64,000 bases of DNA from positions 5,138,501 through 5,202,500 of the forward strand of contig NZ_LR134386.1 of assembly GCF_900637665.1 (NCBI RefSeq). Reading direction: 5' to 3'. Both the position numbers and the translations under genes were made by a program. The notes beneath the pieces were generated by a model. The model did no database searches and was not told where the DNA came from. It saw only the letters and a program-made list of their open reading frames with translations. Origin of the DNA: Chryseobacterium nakagawai. GTDB lineage: Bacteria > Bacteroidota > Bacteroidia > Flavobacteriales > Weeksellaceae. Shown piece by piece: positions 14,876-22,137 of this stretch (its first letter is position 1; each line of letters begins with the position of its first letter).

Positions 14876-14876
14876 A

Positions 14877-15482
14877 CTACTCTACTTTTGCGTTTTCAAA
14901 GTCTTCATCATTTCCAGAAGCATCAAAGTCCATAGAAAGCTGTTCATATTGTGGAGCGGTTTTACCGTTCATATAAGCTTCTACCTGTTCAATTACTACA
15001 TCTAACCTATCTTTAAGCTCCTGTATGTACAAGTATGTACCATTGTCACCAATCTTAACTTTAGGAGTACTGAATGTGATTGTTCCAATACTTGATTCTT
15101 TACTACCGGAAAGAATCACTGATTTGTTTTCATCAGTTCCAGTAATTTTAAAGGAATAAACGTTGAACTTTTCAAGATCCTCATGTTCTTCTAAATCGTC
15201 AATATGAGTTTGATTATTCGCCCAATGGAATACCCCATCAATATGGGCTAAGAAAACATCAAGCTGTTTAAAAGCTTCAAACATATCATCATGTACAATG
15301 TGCATTCCTTTATGTGTAAGCTGATCACCTTTAGTAAGACCATGTAATAGCTCATAAGTGTAAGTACATGACATATCTTTTAAAGCAGCTGATTTAATTT
15401 CGATTTGCTTTTCATCAGCGAATTCAGATAACACTGCCATATTTTCTAATTGGTCAGAATTGATTTCGATTACTTTACCCAT
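14877..15482 (-). CDS. Phage early protein, unknown
   Basis: The 201-residue protein has a helical N-terminus, a mixed central region with FKQLDVFLAHIDGVFHW, and a C-terminal acidic tail (SMDFDASGNDEDFENAKVE). It carries no zinc or nucleotide-binding motif. The acidic tail and the position between the recombination genes and the helicase suggest a ssDNA-related or regulatory role, but I do not recognise the family. The start overlaps the stop of the 59-residue gene by 8 bp. Confidence 0.65.
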   Translation of the reverse strand: MGKVIEINSDQLENMAVLSEFADEKQIEIKSAALKDMSCTYTYELLHGLTKGDQLTHKGMHIVHDDMFEAFKQLDVFLAHIDGVFHWANNQTHIDDLEEHEDLEKFNVYSFKITGTDENKSVILSGSKESSIGTITFSTPKVKIGDNGTYLYIQELKDRLDVVIEQVEAYMNGKTAPQYEQLSMDFDASGNDEDFENAKVE

Positions 15483-15654
15483 GATTTGTATTATATTTTA
15501 AGAAGTTATACATCCAGATAGCACCTGTTTTGAAGTCGTCTTTTATGGCTTTAGATGCTGTTTTAAATTCGCTTTCCTGCTTTTCTCCCAGGGTTTCCTT
15601 GGCGTGAGCTTCAGCAGCTTTTTCTATGTTGGTTTTTAATTGATCTTTTTTCAT
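15475..15654 (-). CDS. 59-residue phage protein, unknown
   Basis: A leftward frame from ATG 15654 to TAA 15475 gives a Lys/Glu-rich helical 59-residue protein ending in YNFLKYNTNHG. Its ATGA start overlaps the stop of the repeat protein by 4 bp and its stop overlaps the next gene's start by 8 bp, so it fits the operon exactly. Unknown function. Confidence 0.65.
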   Translation of the reverse strand: MKKDQLKTNIEKAAEAHAKETLGEKQESEFKTASKAIKDDFKTGAIWMYNFLKYNTNHG

Positions 15655-16271
15655 GGTTGCAATCCAAATTTTATTTTAACTACCTCAATGATTGAAATGT
15701 ATTCCTTCGCATTTTTACCTTCACCATGTGTTTTCCTAACTTCTTTCTCAAACTCTTCAATAGAGCCGGAAAAGCAACCGCAACTGACTTTAATTTTATT
15801 GTCTTTTTCTTTGAAAAAAGTAGTAGTTCTATTTTCAGATCCGAAGTTTTGGAAACAGCAATAATCATTGTTTGATTTTGCCTCAGCATCACCGAACACC
15901 CAAGCATTACCGGACACCCTAGCATTACCGGACACCCTAGCATTACCGAACACCCTAGCATCACCGAACACCTCAGCATCACCGAACACCCAAGCATTAC
16001 CGAACACCCAAGCATTACCGAACACCCTAGCATTACCGAACACCCTAGCATCACCGAACACCTCAGCATCACCGAACACCCTAGCATTACCGAACACCTC
16101 AGCATCACCGAACACCCAAGCATTACCGGACAGACACTCTTCTTTTTCAACCCATCCACCTACTTCTCCTTCATTTACATATTTTGATTTTTTAGTAGCT
16201 TTAATTCTGAATAGCTTAATTCCTAAAAAATTGATCTTATATTCTTGTGTTAATTCAAAATGTTTTTCCAT
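15651..16271 (-). CDS. Beta-helix-like hexapeptide-repeat phage protein
   Basis: The 206-residue protein has three parts. Residues 1-45 form an alpha/beta head ending in a GGWVEKEE motif. Residues about 46-130 are back-to-back six-residue units of the form V-F/S-G-N/D-A-R/W/E, written by an 18-bp DNA repeat. The C-terminal 75 residues contain a CGCFSG motif. The period-6 pattern with small and aliphatic residues at fixed sites fits a stacked (left-handed beta-helix-like) fold, as in a family of prophage proteins often labelled polymer-forming or hydrogenase-like. Repeat number probably varies between strains. Role unknown. Confidence 0.7.
   Translation of the reverse strand: MEKHFELTQEYKINFLGIKLFRIKATKKSKYVNEGEVGGWVEKEECLSGNAWVFGDAEVFGNARVFGDAEVFGDARVFGNARVFGNAWVFGNAWVFGDAEVFGDARVFGNARVSGNARVSGNAWVFGDAEAKSNNDYCCFQNFGSENRTTTFFKEKDNKIKVSCGCFSGSIEEFEKEVRKTHGEGKNAKEYISIIEVVKIKFGLQP
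15892..16125. repeat. 13 tandem copies of an 18-bp repeat
   Basis: The unit on the + strand is CCGAACACCCTAGCATTA with small variants (CCA/CTA/CTC at positions 9-12, TTA/TCA at the end). Thirteen full units run from 15892 to 16125, with partial units on both sides. Because 18 is a multiple of 3, each unit encodes three pairs of the hexapeptide and all six frames stay open, producing long shadow frames. Confidence 0.9.
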
Positions 16272-16275
16272 GATT

Positions 16276-16443
16276 TTATTCTAAGTCTTTAATGTTACAA
16301 GGGAATCTCAAACCGTTGTATCTTTCACAGGTTACAGCGTTCCCACTAATACTGATTATTGTTACTTTTTCACCTTTTGATGCCCATAAAGCTTTTCCGT
16401 AGCCAGCATCTTTATTCAGAATCATTGAATCACCGATTTTCAT
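16276..16443 (-). CDS. 55-residue phage protein, unknown
   Basis: The ATG at 16443 overlaps the NinB-like gene stop by ATGA, and the frame stops at 16276, 4 bp before the repeat-protein gene. The beta-rich product (MKIGDSMILNKDAGYGKALW...) ends in CERYNGLRFPCNIKDLE. It resembles a small SH3-like or regulatory domain, but no family is recognised. Confidence 0.6.
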   Translation of the reverse strand: MKIGDSMILNKDAGYGKALWASKGEKVTIISISGNAVTCERYNGLRFPCNIKDLE

Positions 16444-16877
16444 AATTCAATTTTTAATTGTTCGTTGGGTTCAGGTAAGGTCACATTGAAAAACTCTAAA
16501 GCAAACTGCCGGATCTTTTGTTTAAATTCAAACTCCCACTCATATGTATTAAGCTCAGTAGAAGACTTAGGAACCCGGATAAAAGAACCGGTATCCTCAT
16601 TTATTTTTTCTTCGTAATTACAGTTAAGCTTAATTATTTCGTGGACATCGTTGGCGTCTCGTATTTCGCCCCAGGTATCAAGTATTGCTCTTTGAAGGAT
16701 AGGAATCCAAACACCCCAGTAAAAAGCGTTCTCATTATTACTCCTTTTCTTGTATTTTCTTTTGAAAACTATTTTGATTTCCTTGCCTTCAAATTGCAAT
16801 ATTGCATTTCTGATGAGGTCCTTATTCATTCTGAATTGACCTTCTGAAATTCTGGTGTCAATCTCAATGGATTTCAT
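16440..16877 (-). CDS. NinB-like recombination protein
   Basis: The 145-residue protein carries the NinB pattern: a basic KRKYKKRSNNENAFYWGVWI block (residues 40-59) followed by a helical region with DTWGEIRDANDVHEIIK and a C-terminal helix near QFALEFFNVTLP. NinB (lambda Orf) binds single-stranded DNA and helps recombinases load. It is translationally coupled with genes on both sides (ATGA overlaps) and lies next to the ERF gene, consistent with a phage recombination module. Confidence 0.75.
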   Translation of the reverse strand: MKSIEIDTRISEGQFRMNKDLIRNAILQFEGKEIKIVFKRKYKKRSNNENAFYWGVWIPILQRAILDTWGEIRDANDVHEIIKLNCNYEEKINEDTGSFIRVPKSSTELNTYEWEFEFKQKIRQFALEFFNVTLPEPNEQLKIEL

Positions 16878-17317
16878 TTTCTTACCTTTTCACCTTTTAT
16901 ATAGGAGGTGGTATTAACAATAGGCAATGGAATTTCTTCGCCGTTTTCATCAACATTTAACCCACCATTCTGAACCATTTTAAAGGCTAACTTTGACTTT
17001 TGTTCCAATGCTTTCTTCTGGTTTTCTAGTGTTACCCATGCAGGAATATGCTTAAAAGAAGGGGTTTCTTTGTACATTTTTGAAAAGATAAATCCCTTAT
17101 ATCCTTCTTTACCATATGCTGCAGCTTCATCAGTGATACTATCTACATTTTCATTTAACCATACCTTTCTTTCTTCAGCTAATTGATTTAAATAATCCAT
17201 TTCTTGCTTAAATGAAACAGCAGCATCAAGTGGAGAAACATTACCGTCTTCAACCTCTTGACATCTATTAATGAACTCTTGCTGATACTGTTCGAAAATT
17301 TGTGATGATAAACTCAT
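16874..17317 (-). CDS. Phage recombination-module protein, unknown
   Basis: This 147-residue helical protein lies between the ERF and NinB-like genes, with a 4-bp overlap and a 2-bp gap. Its central region (AAYGKEGYKGFIFSKMYKE) is followed by two helices and a polar tail. In many phages this place holds a nuclease inhibitor or ssDNA-binding accessory (Gam, Gp157, Abc). I cannot match it to any of these by eye, so function is left open. Confidence 0.65.
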   Translation of the reverse strand: MSLSSQIFEQYQQEFINRCQEVEDGNVSPLDAAVSFKQEMDYLNQLAEERKVWLNENVDSITDEAAAYGKEGYKGFIFSKMYKETPSFKHIPAWVTLENQKKALEQKSKLAFKMVQNGGLNVDENGEEIPLPIVNTTSYIKGEKVRK

Positions 17318-17319
17318 GA

Positions 17320-17898
17320 TTAGAATATGTTTAAGGTTTCAAGATCTTTTTCAACTTCTTTGATATCGAAGTATTTTTTTAACTCTTCTTTAGTGACTGT
17401 TTCACCTTTGGAGACTTTTTCTGTCAAGCTATTCCATGCTTTAGAACCTACTTTTAGAATATTCAAAGGTTTTGGATCAGCTGGCTTTTGATTTACAGGT
17501 GGTTTTTGTACTGCATTATTTTGCTTTTTCTCAACACCATTTCCATCTGTATCTTTATCTGTTACTAACCCCAGTATAGAAGCTAGAGCATATCTTCGTA
17601 AATAAGTTATTGCAGATCCTAAAACTTGATAATCGTTCATCCCCTTTAACTGTACCCCTTCAGGAATTTCGATTGTGCTTTCAATAGACTCTCCTGTCTC
17701 CGTATGAAAGATTATAGTTTTGATTTCTTTTCCATTTATTGGCTGCGTAAAACCTAAACCGTTAATTTTTAATAATGGATTTATTATTTCAAATATTGCA
17801 GGAAGATCTGCATATGAATAACCATAACCCTGAGTGTCTTTATGTATTACAGGAACCTCTTGCTGAAAAGCAGCTAATGATTTATATAATGCTTTCAT
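17320..17898 (-). CDS. ERF-family single-strand annealing recombinase
   Basis: ERF proteins anneal complementary single strands and can circularise phage genomes. The 192-residue protein has the family core: a LAAFQQEVPVIHKD start, GYSYADLPAIFEIINPLL (about 27-44) and YQVLGSAITYLRRYALASIL (about 92-111) followed by VTDKDTDGNG. A Gln/Pro/Lys-rich linker and a short C-terminal helix follow. It heads the recombination genes (NinB-like, RusA). The stop abuts the 147-residue gene by 2 bp. Confidence 0.88.
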   Translation of the reverse strand: MKALYKSLAAFQQEVPVIHKDTQGYGYSYADLPAIFEIINPLLKINGLGFTQPINGKEIKTIIFHTETGESIESTIEIPEGVQLKGMNDYQVLGSAITYLRRYALASILGLVTDKDTDGNGVEKKQNNAVQKPPVNQKPADPKPLNILKVGSKAWNSLTEKVSKGETVTKEELKKYFDIKEVEKDLETLNIF

Positions 17899-18218
17899 TA
17901 TCCTGCTTTTTTAAGGTTATTCTTATATTGAACTATCTCAAGCATTTTTGAACAATACTTTTCTGCTTTTTCTCTATCATCTGTCCATACAGTGTGAGCA
18001 AATGCATTTAACAATTCATCCGGATTAAACACATCCATAAATGAAAAGAAGAATGTTGACTCACTATTATAATGGAAATGAACGTCTTTGCCTGTAGTGT
18101 AAATAGATTTTGTTCCTACACATAGTACTTTATGTTCTTGTACTTCTGGAAGCTGTGATAGTATATTTACTCCCACTTGATACACTATTTGTCCTATTTT
18201 AAAATTTGATTGGTCCAT
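17898..18218 (-). CDS. Phage early protein, unknown
   Basis: This 106-residue protein starts with a small beta domain (IGQIVYQVGVNILSQLPEVQ) that looks SH3-like, followed by a helical end with basic residues. Its stop overlaps the ERF start by 1 bp (TAATG). It belongs to the early operon. No family is recognised. Confidence 0.6.
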   Translation of the reverse strand: MDQSNFKIGQIVYQVGVNILSQLPEVQEHKVLCVGTKSIYTTGKDVHFHYNSESTFFFSFMDVFNPDELLNAFAHTVWTDDREKAEKYCSKMLEIVQYKNNLKKAG

Positions 18219-18221
18219 GAT

Positions 18222-18533
18222 TTAAATATTAATGGTTAAGTTTTCAGAAAGGTATTTTTCGATGTACTTGATCTCAGACCTGCTTAAATCAAGCTCTTCA
18301 TTTTCTCGACTATCATAGCCTCCCAGGTAATGAACCTTCGTTTTCTTTGCTGATCTGCCATACTCAGGGTGATAATCGATTGAGATCTCAAGTGATAGGT
18401 CTAAACTGATTTTCTCGTCTTCACAGATTGTAAGCTCAGTTTCACAAAACTTTTTTTCCTCAGTATCAATATCAACAACAAGGTTCTGAACCAGGATTTG
18501 CTGTATTGGAGAAATAAATGGTACTTTTGTCAT
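18222..18533 (-). CDS. Phage early protein, unknown
   Basis: The 103-residue acidic protein is beta-rich with a central ISIDYHPEYGRSAKKTKVHY segment and two Cys near residues 30-37. It follows a 59-residue gene by about 60 bp that contain a hairpin on the other strand. Its stop is 3 bp from the next gene's start. Unknown function. Confidence 0.6.
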   Translation of the reverse strand: MTKVPFISPIQQILVQNLVVDIDTEEKKFCETELTICEDEKISLDLSLEISIDYHPEYGRSAKKTKVHYLGGYDSRENEELDLSRSEIKYIEKYLSENLTINI

Positions 18534-18570
18534 ACTTTTTAGTTATTTGTATTATTACAAGTAATCAGGA

Positions 18571-18597
18571 CCGTCTGCGCCAACAGGCGGTTTTTAT
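18571..18597 (+). terminator. Hairpin with T run on the + strand
   Basis: CCGTCTG/CAGGCGG (18571-18577 with 18584-18590) is followed by TTTTTAT on the + strand, the signature of a rightward terminator. No rightward gene precedes it; on the minus strand it sits after the 59-residue gene without a T run. It may end antisense transcription or be a leader structure. Confidence 0.5.
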
Positions 18598-18773
18598 ATT
18601 TTCCCTGATTTTATTTTATTCTTTATATAATCTGAACAAAACTTCCGGATTCTGGTTTTTTCCGCTTTATCAACTTTTTGCCCAAGTGTTCCGGTTATTA
18701 ACTCATTTCTTTTTTCTACCGGAAGCTTTGCCAGATAATCTTTTGCTATTTTAAAATCAAGTTCTACACTCAT
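18594..18773 (-). CDS. 59-residue phage early protein, unknown
   Basis: The frame from ATG 18773 to TAA 18594 overlaps the preceding gene by ATGA. The product is a basic helical protein (KRNELITGTLGQKVDKAEKT...) with one Cys. Such short basic proteins can be DNA-binding accessory or antitermination factors, but nothing specific can be seen. Confidence 0.6.
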   Translation of the reverse strand: MSVELDFKIAKDYLAKLPVEKRNELITGTLGQKVDKAEKTRIRKFCSDYIKNKIKSGKI

Positions 18774-18985
18774 TCTTTAATAAATTTGATTGGAAATTTT
18801 CTGTTAAACTCGTCTTCAATCTCAAAGTAGTTGTTCAACTTTAGCATGTAAGCTGCCAGAAGAAGATCGTTTCCTGTCTCAATGCAGGTAGCTTCTTTCA
18901 TAGTGCTTAAGAACATTGCTCCTATTGCGTCCTGACTCTTATTGAGCACCTTGCAGTTTCTGAATGTTTTCGATGGATTTTTCAT
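18770..18985 (-). CDS. Small phage early protein, unknown
   Basis: The 71-residue protein starts inside the end of the Cro-like gene (47-bp overlap) and overlaps the next gene by ATGA. The middle part (GAMFLSTMKEATCIETGNDL) is followed by an aromatic helix and a basic end. The large overlap makes the start uncertain. No family is recognised. Confidence 0.5.
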   Translation of the reverse strand: MKNPSKTFRNCKVLNKSQDAIGAMFLSTMKEATCIETGNDLLLAAYMLKLNNYFEIEDEFNRKFPIKFIKE

Positions 18986-19244
18986 TTTTAAAGGTTTTTA
19001 TAGTTTGGTCAAGAATTGCTTGTTCTTGAGATATTTCATTTTGGGAATCTTTAGAGTTTTCAAGAGCCTTTTCCATCAATAGTAAAGTCGATTCAACTCT
19101 TTCATTGTTATTGATTTTTAATTCTCCTAATCGAAGTCTTCTTACTGTGTGAAACCCCGCTCCTGTAGCTCTGGCCACATCAGTTACGTCTAGCTCGCTT
19201 GTGTGTTTTTTGATACACTCTATAATTTCAGATGATATAGTCAT
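18939..19244 (-). CDS. Cro-like HTH regulator, first gene of the early operon
   Basis: The 101-residue protein has an N-terminal HTH: TSELDVTDVARATGAGFHTV (about 14-33) with recognition helix continuing RRLRLGELKI, then a long helical tail. It is divergent from the repressor gene at 19405, and the leftward promoter between them carries an operator palindrome. This is the usual place of Cro or an early activator in temperate phages. A role in shutting off lysogeny is inferred. Confidence 0.72.
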   Translation of the reverse strand: MTISSEIIECIKKHTSELDVTDVARATGAGFHTVRRLRLGELKINNNERVESTLLLMEKALENSKDSQNEISQEQAILDQTIKTFKNEKSIENIQKLQGAQ

Positions 19245-19328
19245 AACAATAAATTTTTATTCTAAACCTGATGAGATATATCAATACTTTTTAATTTTTG
19301 TATATCTTTGTCACCATGTTTCTAACAA

Positions 19329-19360
19329 CAAATGTAATGTGAAAATATTTCACATACAAT
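19329..19360 (-). promoter_or_regulatory. Early leftward promoter of the prophage
   Basis: On the minus strand ATTG (19360-19357), a 20-bp spacer and TACATTTG (19336-19329) match the Bacteroidetes consensus. The operator palindrome at 19339-19353 lies wholly within the spacer. It would drive the Cro-like gene (start 19244) and the whole early operon. Confidence 0.7.
19339..19353. promoter_or_regulatory. Repressor operator O1
   Basis: GTGAAAATATTTCAC is a palindrome with GTGAAA/TTTCAC half-sites, placed between the -33 and -7 boxes of the early promoter. The binder is likely the repressor encoded at 19405-19842, the Cro-like protein, or both. Confidence 0.7.
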
Positions 19361-19367
19361 GTTTTTT

Positions 19368-19382
19368 GTGAATAATTTTCAC
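19368..19382. promoter_or_regulatory. Repressor operator O2
   Basis: GTGAATAATTTTCAC shares GTGAA/TTTCAC half-sites with O1; centres are 29 bp apart. It lies about 23 bp upstream of the repressor ATG, fitting autoregulation or cooperative binding with O1. Confidence 0.65.
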
Positions 19383-19404
19383 ATTTTACTGTAACCACTT
19401 GAAA

Positions 19405-19842
19405 ATGAACGATAAAAAATTAAAAGAATTACGTAAGAATGCTAAATTGACTCAACAAGAACTTGCTGAGTTAGTGGGTGTTGATAGAAGAAGTATTATT
19501 AGTTATGAAAAAGGAGAAAGTATTCCAGCCCCGATAGCGAAACTTCTTCACATTTTATTAGAAACTGATTATCTTGTAAGACTTTCGGCAAATGAAATTA
19601 ATTATGTGGTAATTAACGAAGAAAAAGAAGTAGAAATTAATCATGATTATTTGAACAATTTAATTTCTGATCTTAAAACTCAAATAATTGAAAAAATTGA
19701 TAAACTTTCAGATCAAGAAAGAGCCTCTAGTATAATTGATAGAACTTATTTACGTAGCATAATTACACATTTTGACATTAAGCCAAAAGAAATAAGTGAG
19801 GCTGAAAATATCGAAGAAAAACTTGAAATAAAAAAGCAGTAA
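19405..19842 (+). CDS. CI-like XRE-family lysogeny repressor
   Basis: The 145-residue protein begins with a textbook XRE helix-turn-helix: LKELRKNAKLTQQELAELVG and VDRRSIISYEKGESIPAP (about residues 5-42). The C-terminal part is helical and lacks the Ser/Lys peptidase of LexA-like CI, so induction by RecA self-cleavage is not expected. The ATG at 19405 is preferred over the TTG at 19399. It is divergent from the Cro-like gene with two palindromic operators between them, so it is the likely prophage repressor. A possible promoter box TATCTTTG lies at 19303-19310. Confidence 0.8.
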   Translation: MNDKKLKELRKNAKLTQQELAELVGVDRRSIISYEKGESIPAPIAKLLHILLETDYLVRLSANEINYVVINEEKEVEINHDYLNNLISDLKTQIIEKIDKLSDQERASSIIDRTYLRSIITHFDIKPKEISEAENIEEKLEIKKQ

Positions 19843-19866
19843 CCTAATTTGGTACTGCTTTTAAAA
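19831..19866. terminator. Bidirectional terminator after the repressor gene
   Basis: AAAAGCAGTA-A-CC pairs with GGTACTGCTTTT (19832-19844 with 19851-19862, one bulged A) around the stop codons of two convergent genes, with A and T runs on the two sides. Confidence 0.65.
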
Positions 19867-20077
19867 TTGATATACTTAAGTTAAATTTAGGCAAACTAAA
19901 TTCATCAGTTAAGAATTCAATTATTTTTTCTCTTTGACTCCTACTCAAAATATCTTCTAACTTATCTATTAGAAAAAAATTATTAATAAGATATTCATTC
20001 TTTTGAATCTTACCAATCTTATAGAAATATTCATTCCTATTTATTAAAGACTCAATCATATCAATGTCTTTCTTCAT
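19844..20077 (-). CDS. Small helical protein, unknown
   Basis: The 77-residue protein (MKKDIDMIESLINRNEYFYK...) is helical and has a FSLPKFNLSISIL stretch near the end. It converges on the repressor gene and lies 15 bp downstream of the membrane-protein gene, so it may be the third gene of the leftward lipoprotein/membrane-protein set. No family is recognised. Confidence 0.55.
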   Translation of the reverse strand: MKKDIDMIESLINRNEYFYKIGKIQKNEYLINNFFLIDKLEDILSRSQREKIIEFLTDEFSLPKFNLSISILKAVPN

Positions 20078-20092
20078 TTTACTATATAGTAA

Positions 20093-20590
20093 TTAGTTTT
20101 CTTTAATAATTTCCTCAATTGATCTTTTAATCCTGGATTCTCTTAATTTCAATACCTTAACATAAAGTCTTGTATAGTACATTGTGCCAATCATAAATAT
20201 AATTATGCCTATTATCGCACCGAAGAACCATATATTCTCATTAGGAGTATAATTTAAAAGTGGTAAAAAATAAAAAGCTGAAGAATAAAGTGAAGAAAAT
20301 AGAACAGGAACATAACATAGAAGGTATGGTTCCATATCTTTTGTTAGAATAATAACTGAGGATTGGAAACAAATAGCTAATGACCATAAGACAGCAGCTA
20401 GGTTATTATTTGCTGCAGTTACCCAAGTCGTATTAATACTCGGAAAAAATACAGATATAATATTGTTTATAAAAGGAAATGTTGCTGATATCAACACTAA
20501 GACACTTCCTAGTGTTGATATTGTAGAATACTTTACTTTAGTTTCCTTTTGGAGGCTTAACATCTCCTGGAGGAATGATTTCTGACTCAT
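20093..20590 (-). CDS. Membrane protein with about four TM segments, unknown
   Basis: The protein (about 165 residues from ATG 20590; ATG 20563 is an alternative with less overlap) has hydrophobic segments near TISTLGSVLVLISATFPFIN, WSLAICFQSSVIIL, YVPVLFSSLYSSAFYFLPLL and FGAIIGIIIFMIGTMYY, then a basic cytoplasmic tail. It overlaps the lipoprotein gene before it. In the prophage, next to the repressor, such a pair could be expressed in the lysogen and alter the cell surface or block superinfection. This is inference; no family is recognised. Confidence 0.65.
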   Translation of the reverse strand: MSQKSFLQEMLSLQKETKVKYSTISTLGSVLVLISATFPFINNIISVFFPSINTTWVTAANNNLAAVLWSLAICFQSSVIILTKDMEPYLLCYVPVLFSSLYSSAFYFLPLLNYTPNENIWFFGAIIGIIIFMIGTMYYTRLYVKVLKLRESRIKRSIEEIIKEN

Positions 20591-20807
20591 CACGATCACC
20601 GTTAATTTTAAGAGTATCAATGGAATTAATAGGGTTGCTACCACCATTAACTTCCGAATTTAACTCATCTAAGTTTCTGTTATAATTAATTTCTGTTTTC
20701 AAGGTCTTGGATTCAGGTTTTGGAGTTATGTCTTCTTCTTCTCTTTCACCTGAACATGAATGTAATAATACTGTAGAAACAGCTGCTAATAAAAATAGTT
20801 TTTTCAT
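20538..20807 (-). CDS. Small lipoprotein, unknown
   Basis: The 89-residue protein has a lipoprotein signal peptide with lipobox LHSC (Cys at residue 18), preceded by MKKLFLLAAVSTVL. The mature part is polar and ends in ESEIIPPGDVKPPKGN; I recall similar endings in small Chryseobacterium lipoproteins, so it may be of host origin. It is coupled to the downstream membrane-protein gene. Function unknown. Confidence 0.7.
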   Translation of the reverse strand: MKKLFLLAAVSTVLLHSCSGEREEEDITPKPESKTLKTEINYNRNLDELNSEVNGGSNPINSIDTLKINGDRDESEIIPPGDVKPPKGN

Positions 20808-21006
20808 TTTGACAAATTTTAAATTGTCCGTAAAAATACTAAATTAATAGACTTATGTATCAGCGCATTACTTATATTCAGTTTGCTAATATATAATATT
20901 TATTCATACAAAGATGAAATATTTATTAACATTAAGGTTTTTTATAATGTATAAAAACAACTATTCATTACGGTTTCCCATAATTCACTAAAATATATTT
21001 TTTAGT

Positions 21007-21014
21007 TATATTTG
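21007..21014 (+). promoter_or_regulatory. -7 element upstream of the secreted-protein genes
   Basis: TATATTTG matches TAnnTTTG and lies 20 bp before the ATG at 21035. No good -33 box is seen. It would start the four-gene rightward run of secreted proteins. The rest of 20,808-21,034 is AT-rich with nothing else recognisable. Confidence 0.5.
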
Positions 21015-21034
21015 TTGATTAAAACAATTAACCA

Positions 21035-21586
21035 ATGAAACAAATATTTTTGTTTTTTTTTCTAGTTATAATCATTGTAAATGGACAAAATAAGTCTAAA
21101 ACTTTTTCAGACCATTGTTATCTTCCAAATGGAGAAAAATGCCCTAGAGAATATGCAACTTCAAAAATGACATATGGTGAGTTCAAAACTAATTTTGAAA
21201 AAAAAGGAAGAGTTTGGTCTAAGATAGTAACAGACGACCTTATTGATGTTGTATTTAAGTCCTTTACAAAAATCCCTCTTTTTGTTTTAATTGATGGTGA
21301 TAAAAATTATTCTTCAGATAGAATTCAAGAGTTAATTAAAATGGCAAGTGAAGATGATGTATATTACTTTGGCCGCAATCACTTTGGTGTAAAAGCAGAT
21401 ATCAAAAAATTTATAGAAAAAAAAACATTAGACAAAAACTTTTTACTTGAAACATTAGGCAATCCAAATGAAATAAAACAGTCATTGTTTGGTGGAAAAT
21501 CTACAGAATGTTTTATTTATCTAAAAGAAGGAGTCAGAATATACTTTAATAATGACCTTGCAATAGGTTTTGAAGAAATAGAATAA
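21035..21586 (+). CDS. Secreted protein, unknown
   Basis: The 183-residue protein has a signal peptide (MKQIFLFFFLVIIIVNGQ, cleavage near Gln18) and a soluble part with DGDKNYSSDRIQELIKMASE and a C-terminal region FLLETLGNPNEIKQSLFGGK that resembles outer-membrane lipoprotein assembly (SmpA/BamE-like) folds. That resemblance is weak. It heads a run of four small secreted proteins spaced by 1-15 bp, clearly one unit, located between the repressor and attR. Confidence 0.65.
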   Translation: MKQIFLFFFLVIIIVNGQNKSKTFSDHCYLPNGEKCPREYATSKMTYGEFKTNFEKKGRVWSKIVTDDLIDVVFKSFTKIPLFVLIDGDKNYSSDRIQELIKMASEDDVYYFGRNHFGVKADIKKFIEKKTLDKNFLLETLGNPNEIKQSLFGGKSTECFIYLKEGVRIYFNNDLAIGFEEIE

Positions 21587-21596
21587 AAATAGATTC

Positions 21597-22136
21597 ATGA
21601 AACAATTATACATATTATTATTTACAATTTCTTGTCTTCTTTGCTATTCTCAAGAACTCCAATATGAAGTTTTTGTTAATGTAGACTCTACTATAACAAA
21701 AACTTCTCTTTATAATATTGCAAGAACTTGGGCATCTCAAAACTTCAATACTAATAATAAAGTTACAACAGAAGATCCAGAACTTGGAGAAATCAGTGGA
21801 ATTGGAAATTATGACTATAGAGCTTCTAAGAAATACATGGGTTCATCTTGCGTAGAAGGTCCGATAAGTTATAAGTTTAGTTTATTTTTTAAAGACGGAA
21901 AGTACAAATATTCCTTTTATTCATTTGTACATAACGGTTCTAGAGGTCCAGGATGCGGACGTGTTGATTATGGGCCATTAACAGTCTCTGATCATGCTCC
22001 TTTAAAAGGGAAAATGATTGCAGATGATTATGCTTGGTATGATGTAAAAGAAAAAACTTCAGAACTTATTAATTCATTAGTCAAAAGTTTAAATGAAACT
22101 TTGATTAAAGTAAATCAATCTAATTCTAATTGGTAA
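21597..22136 (+). CDS. Secreted DUF4468-type protein, copy 1
   Basis: The 179-residue protein has a signal peptide (about 18 residues) followed by the DUF4468 pattern: ELQYEVFVNVDSTITKTSLY, RTWASQNF, GEISGIGNYDY and a KFSLFFKDGKYKYSFYSFVH block. DUF4468 domains are TBP-like folds common in secreted Bacteroidetes proteins of unknown role. The next gene is a paralogue with the same start and length, so the pair is a tandem duplication. Confidence 0.72.
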   Translation: MKQLYILLFTISCLLCYSQELQYEVFVNVDSTITKTSLYNIARTWASQNFNTNNKVTTEDPELGEISGIGNYDYRASKKYMGSSCVEGPISYKFSLFFKDGKYKYSFYSFVHNGSRGPGCGRVDYGPLTVSDHAPLKGKMIADDYAWYDVKEKTSELINSLVKSLNETLIKVNQSNSNW

Positions 22137-22137
22137 A

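Noticed and set aside
15892..16125. CRISPR array
   Set aside because: Units are contiguous without spacers and are in frame inside a gene.
15680..16284. Long extra frames over the 18-bp repeats on both strands
   Set aside because: An 18-bp repeat without stops keeps every frame open; the products are monotonous and the 206-residue frame alone has real flanking domains and operon overlaps.
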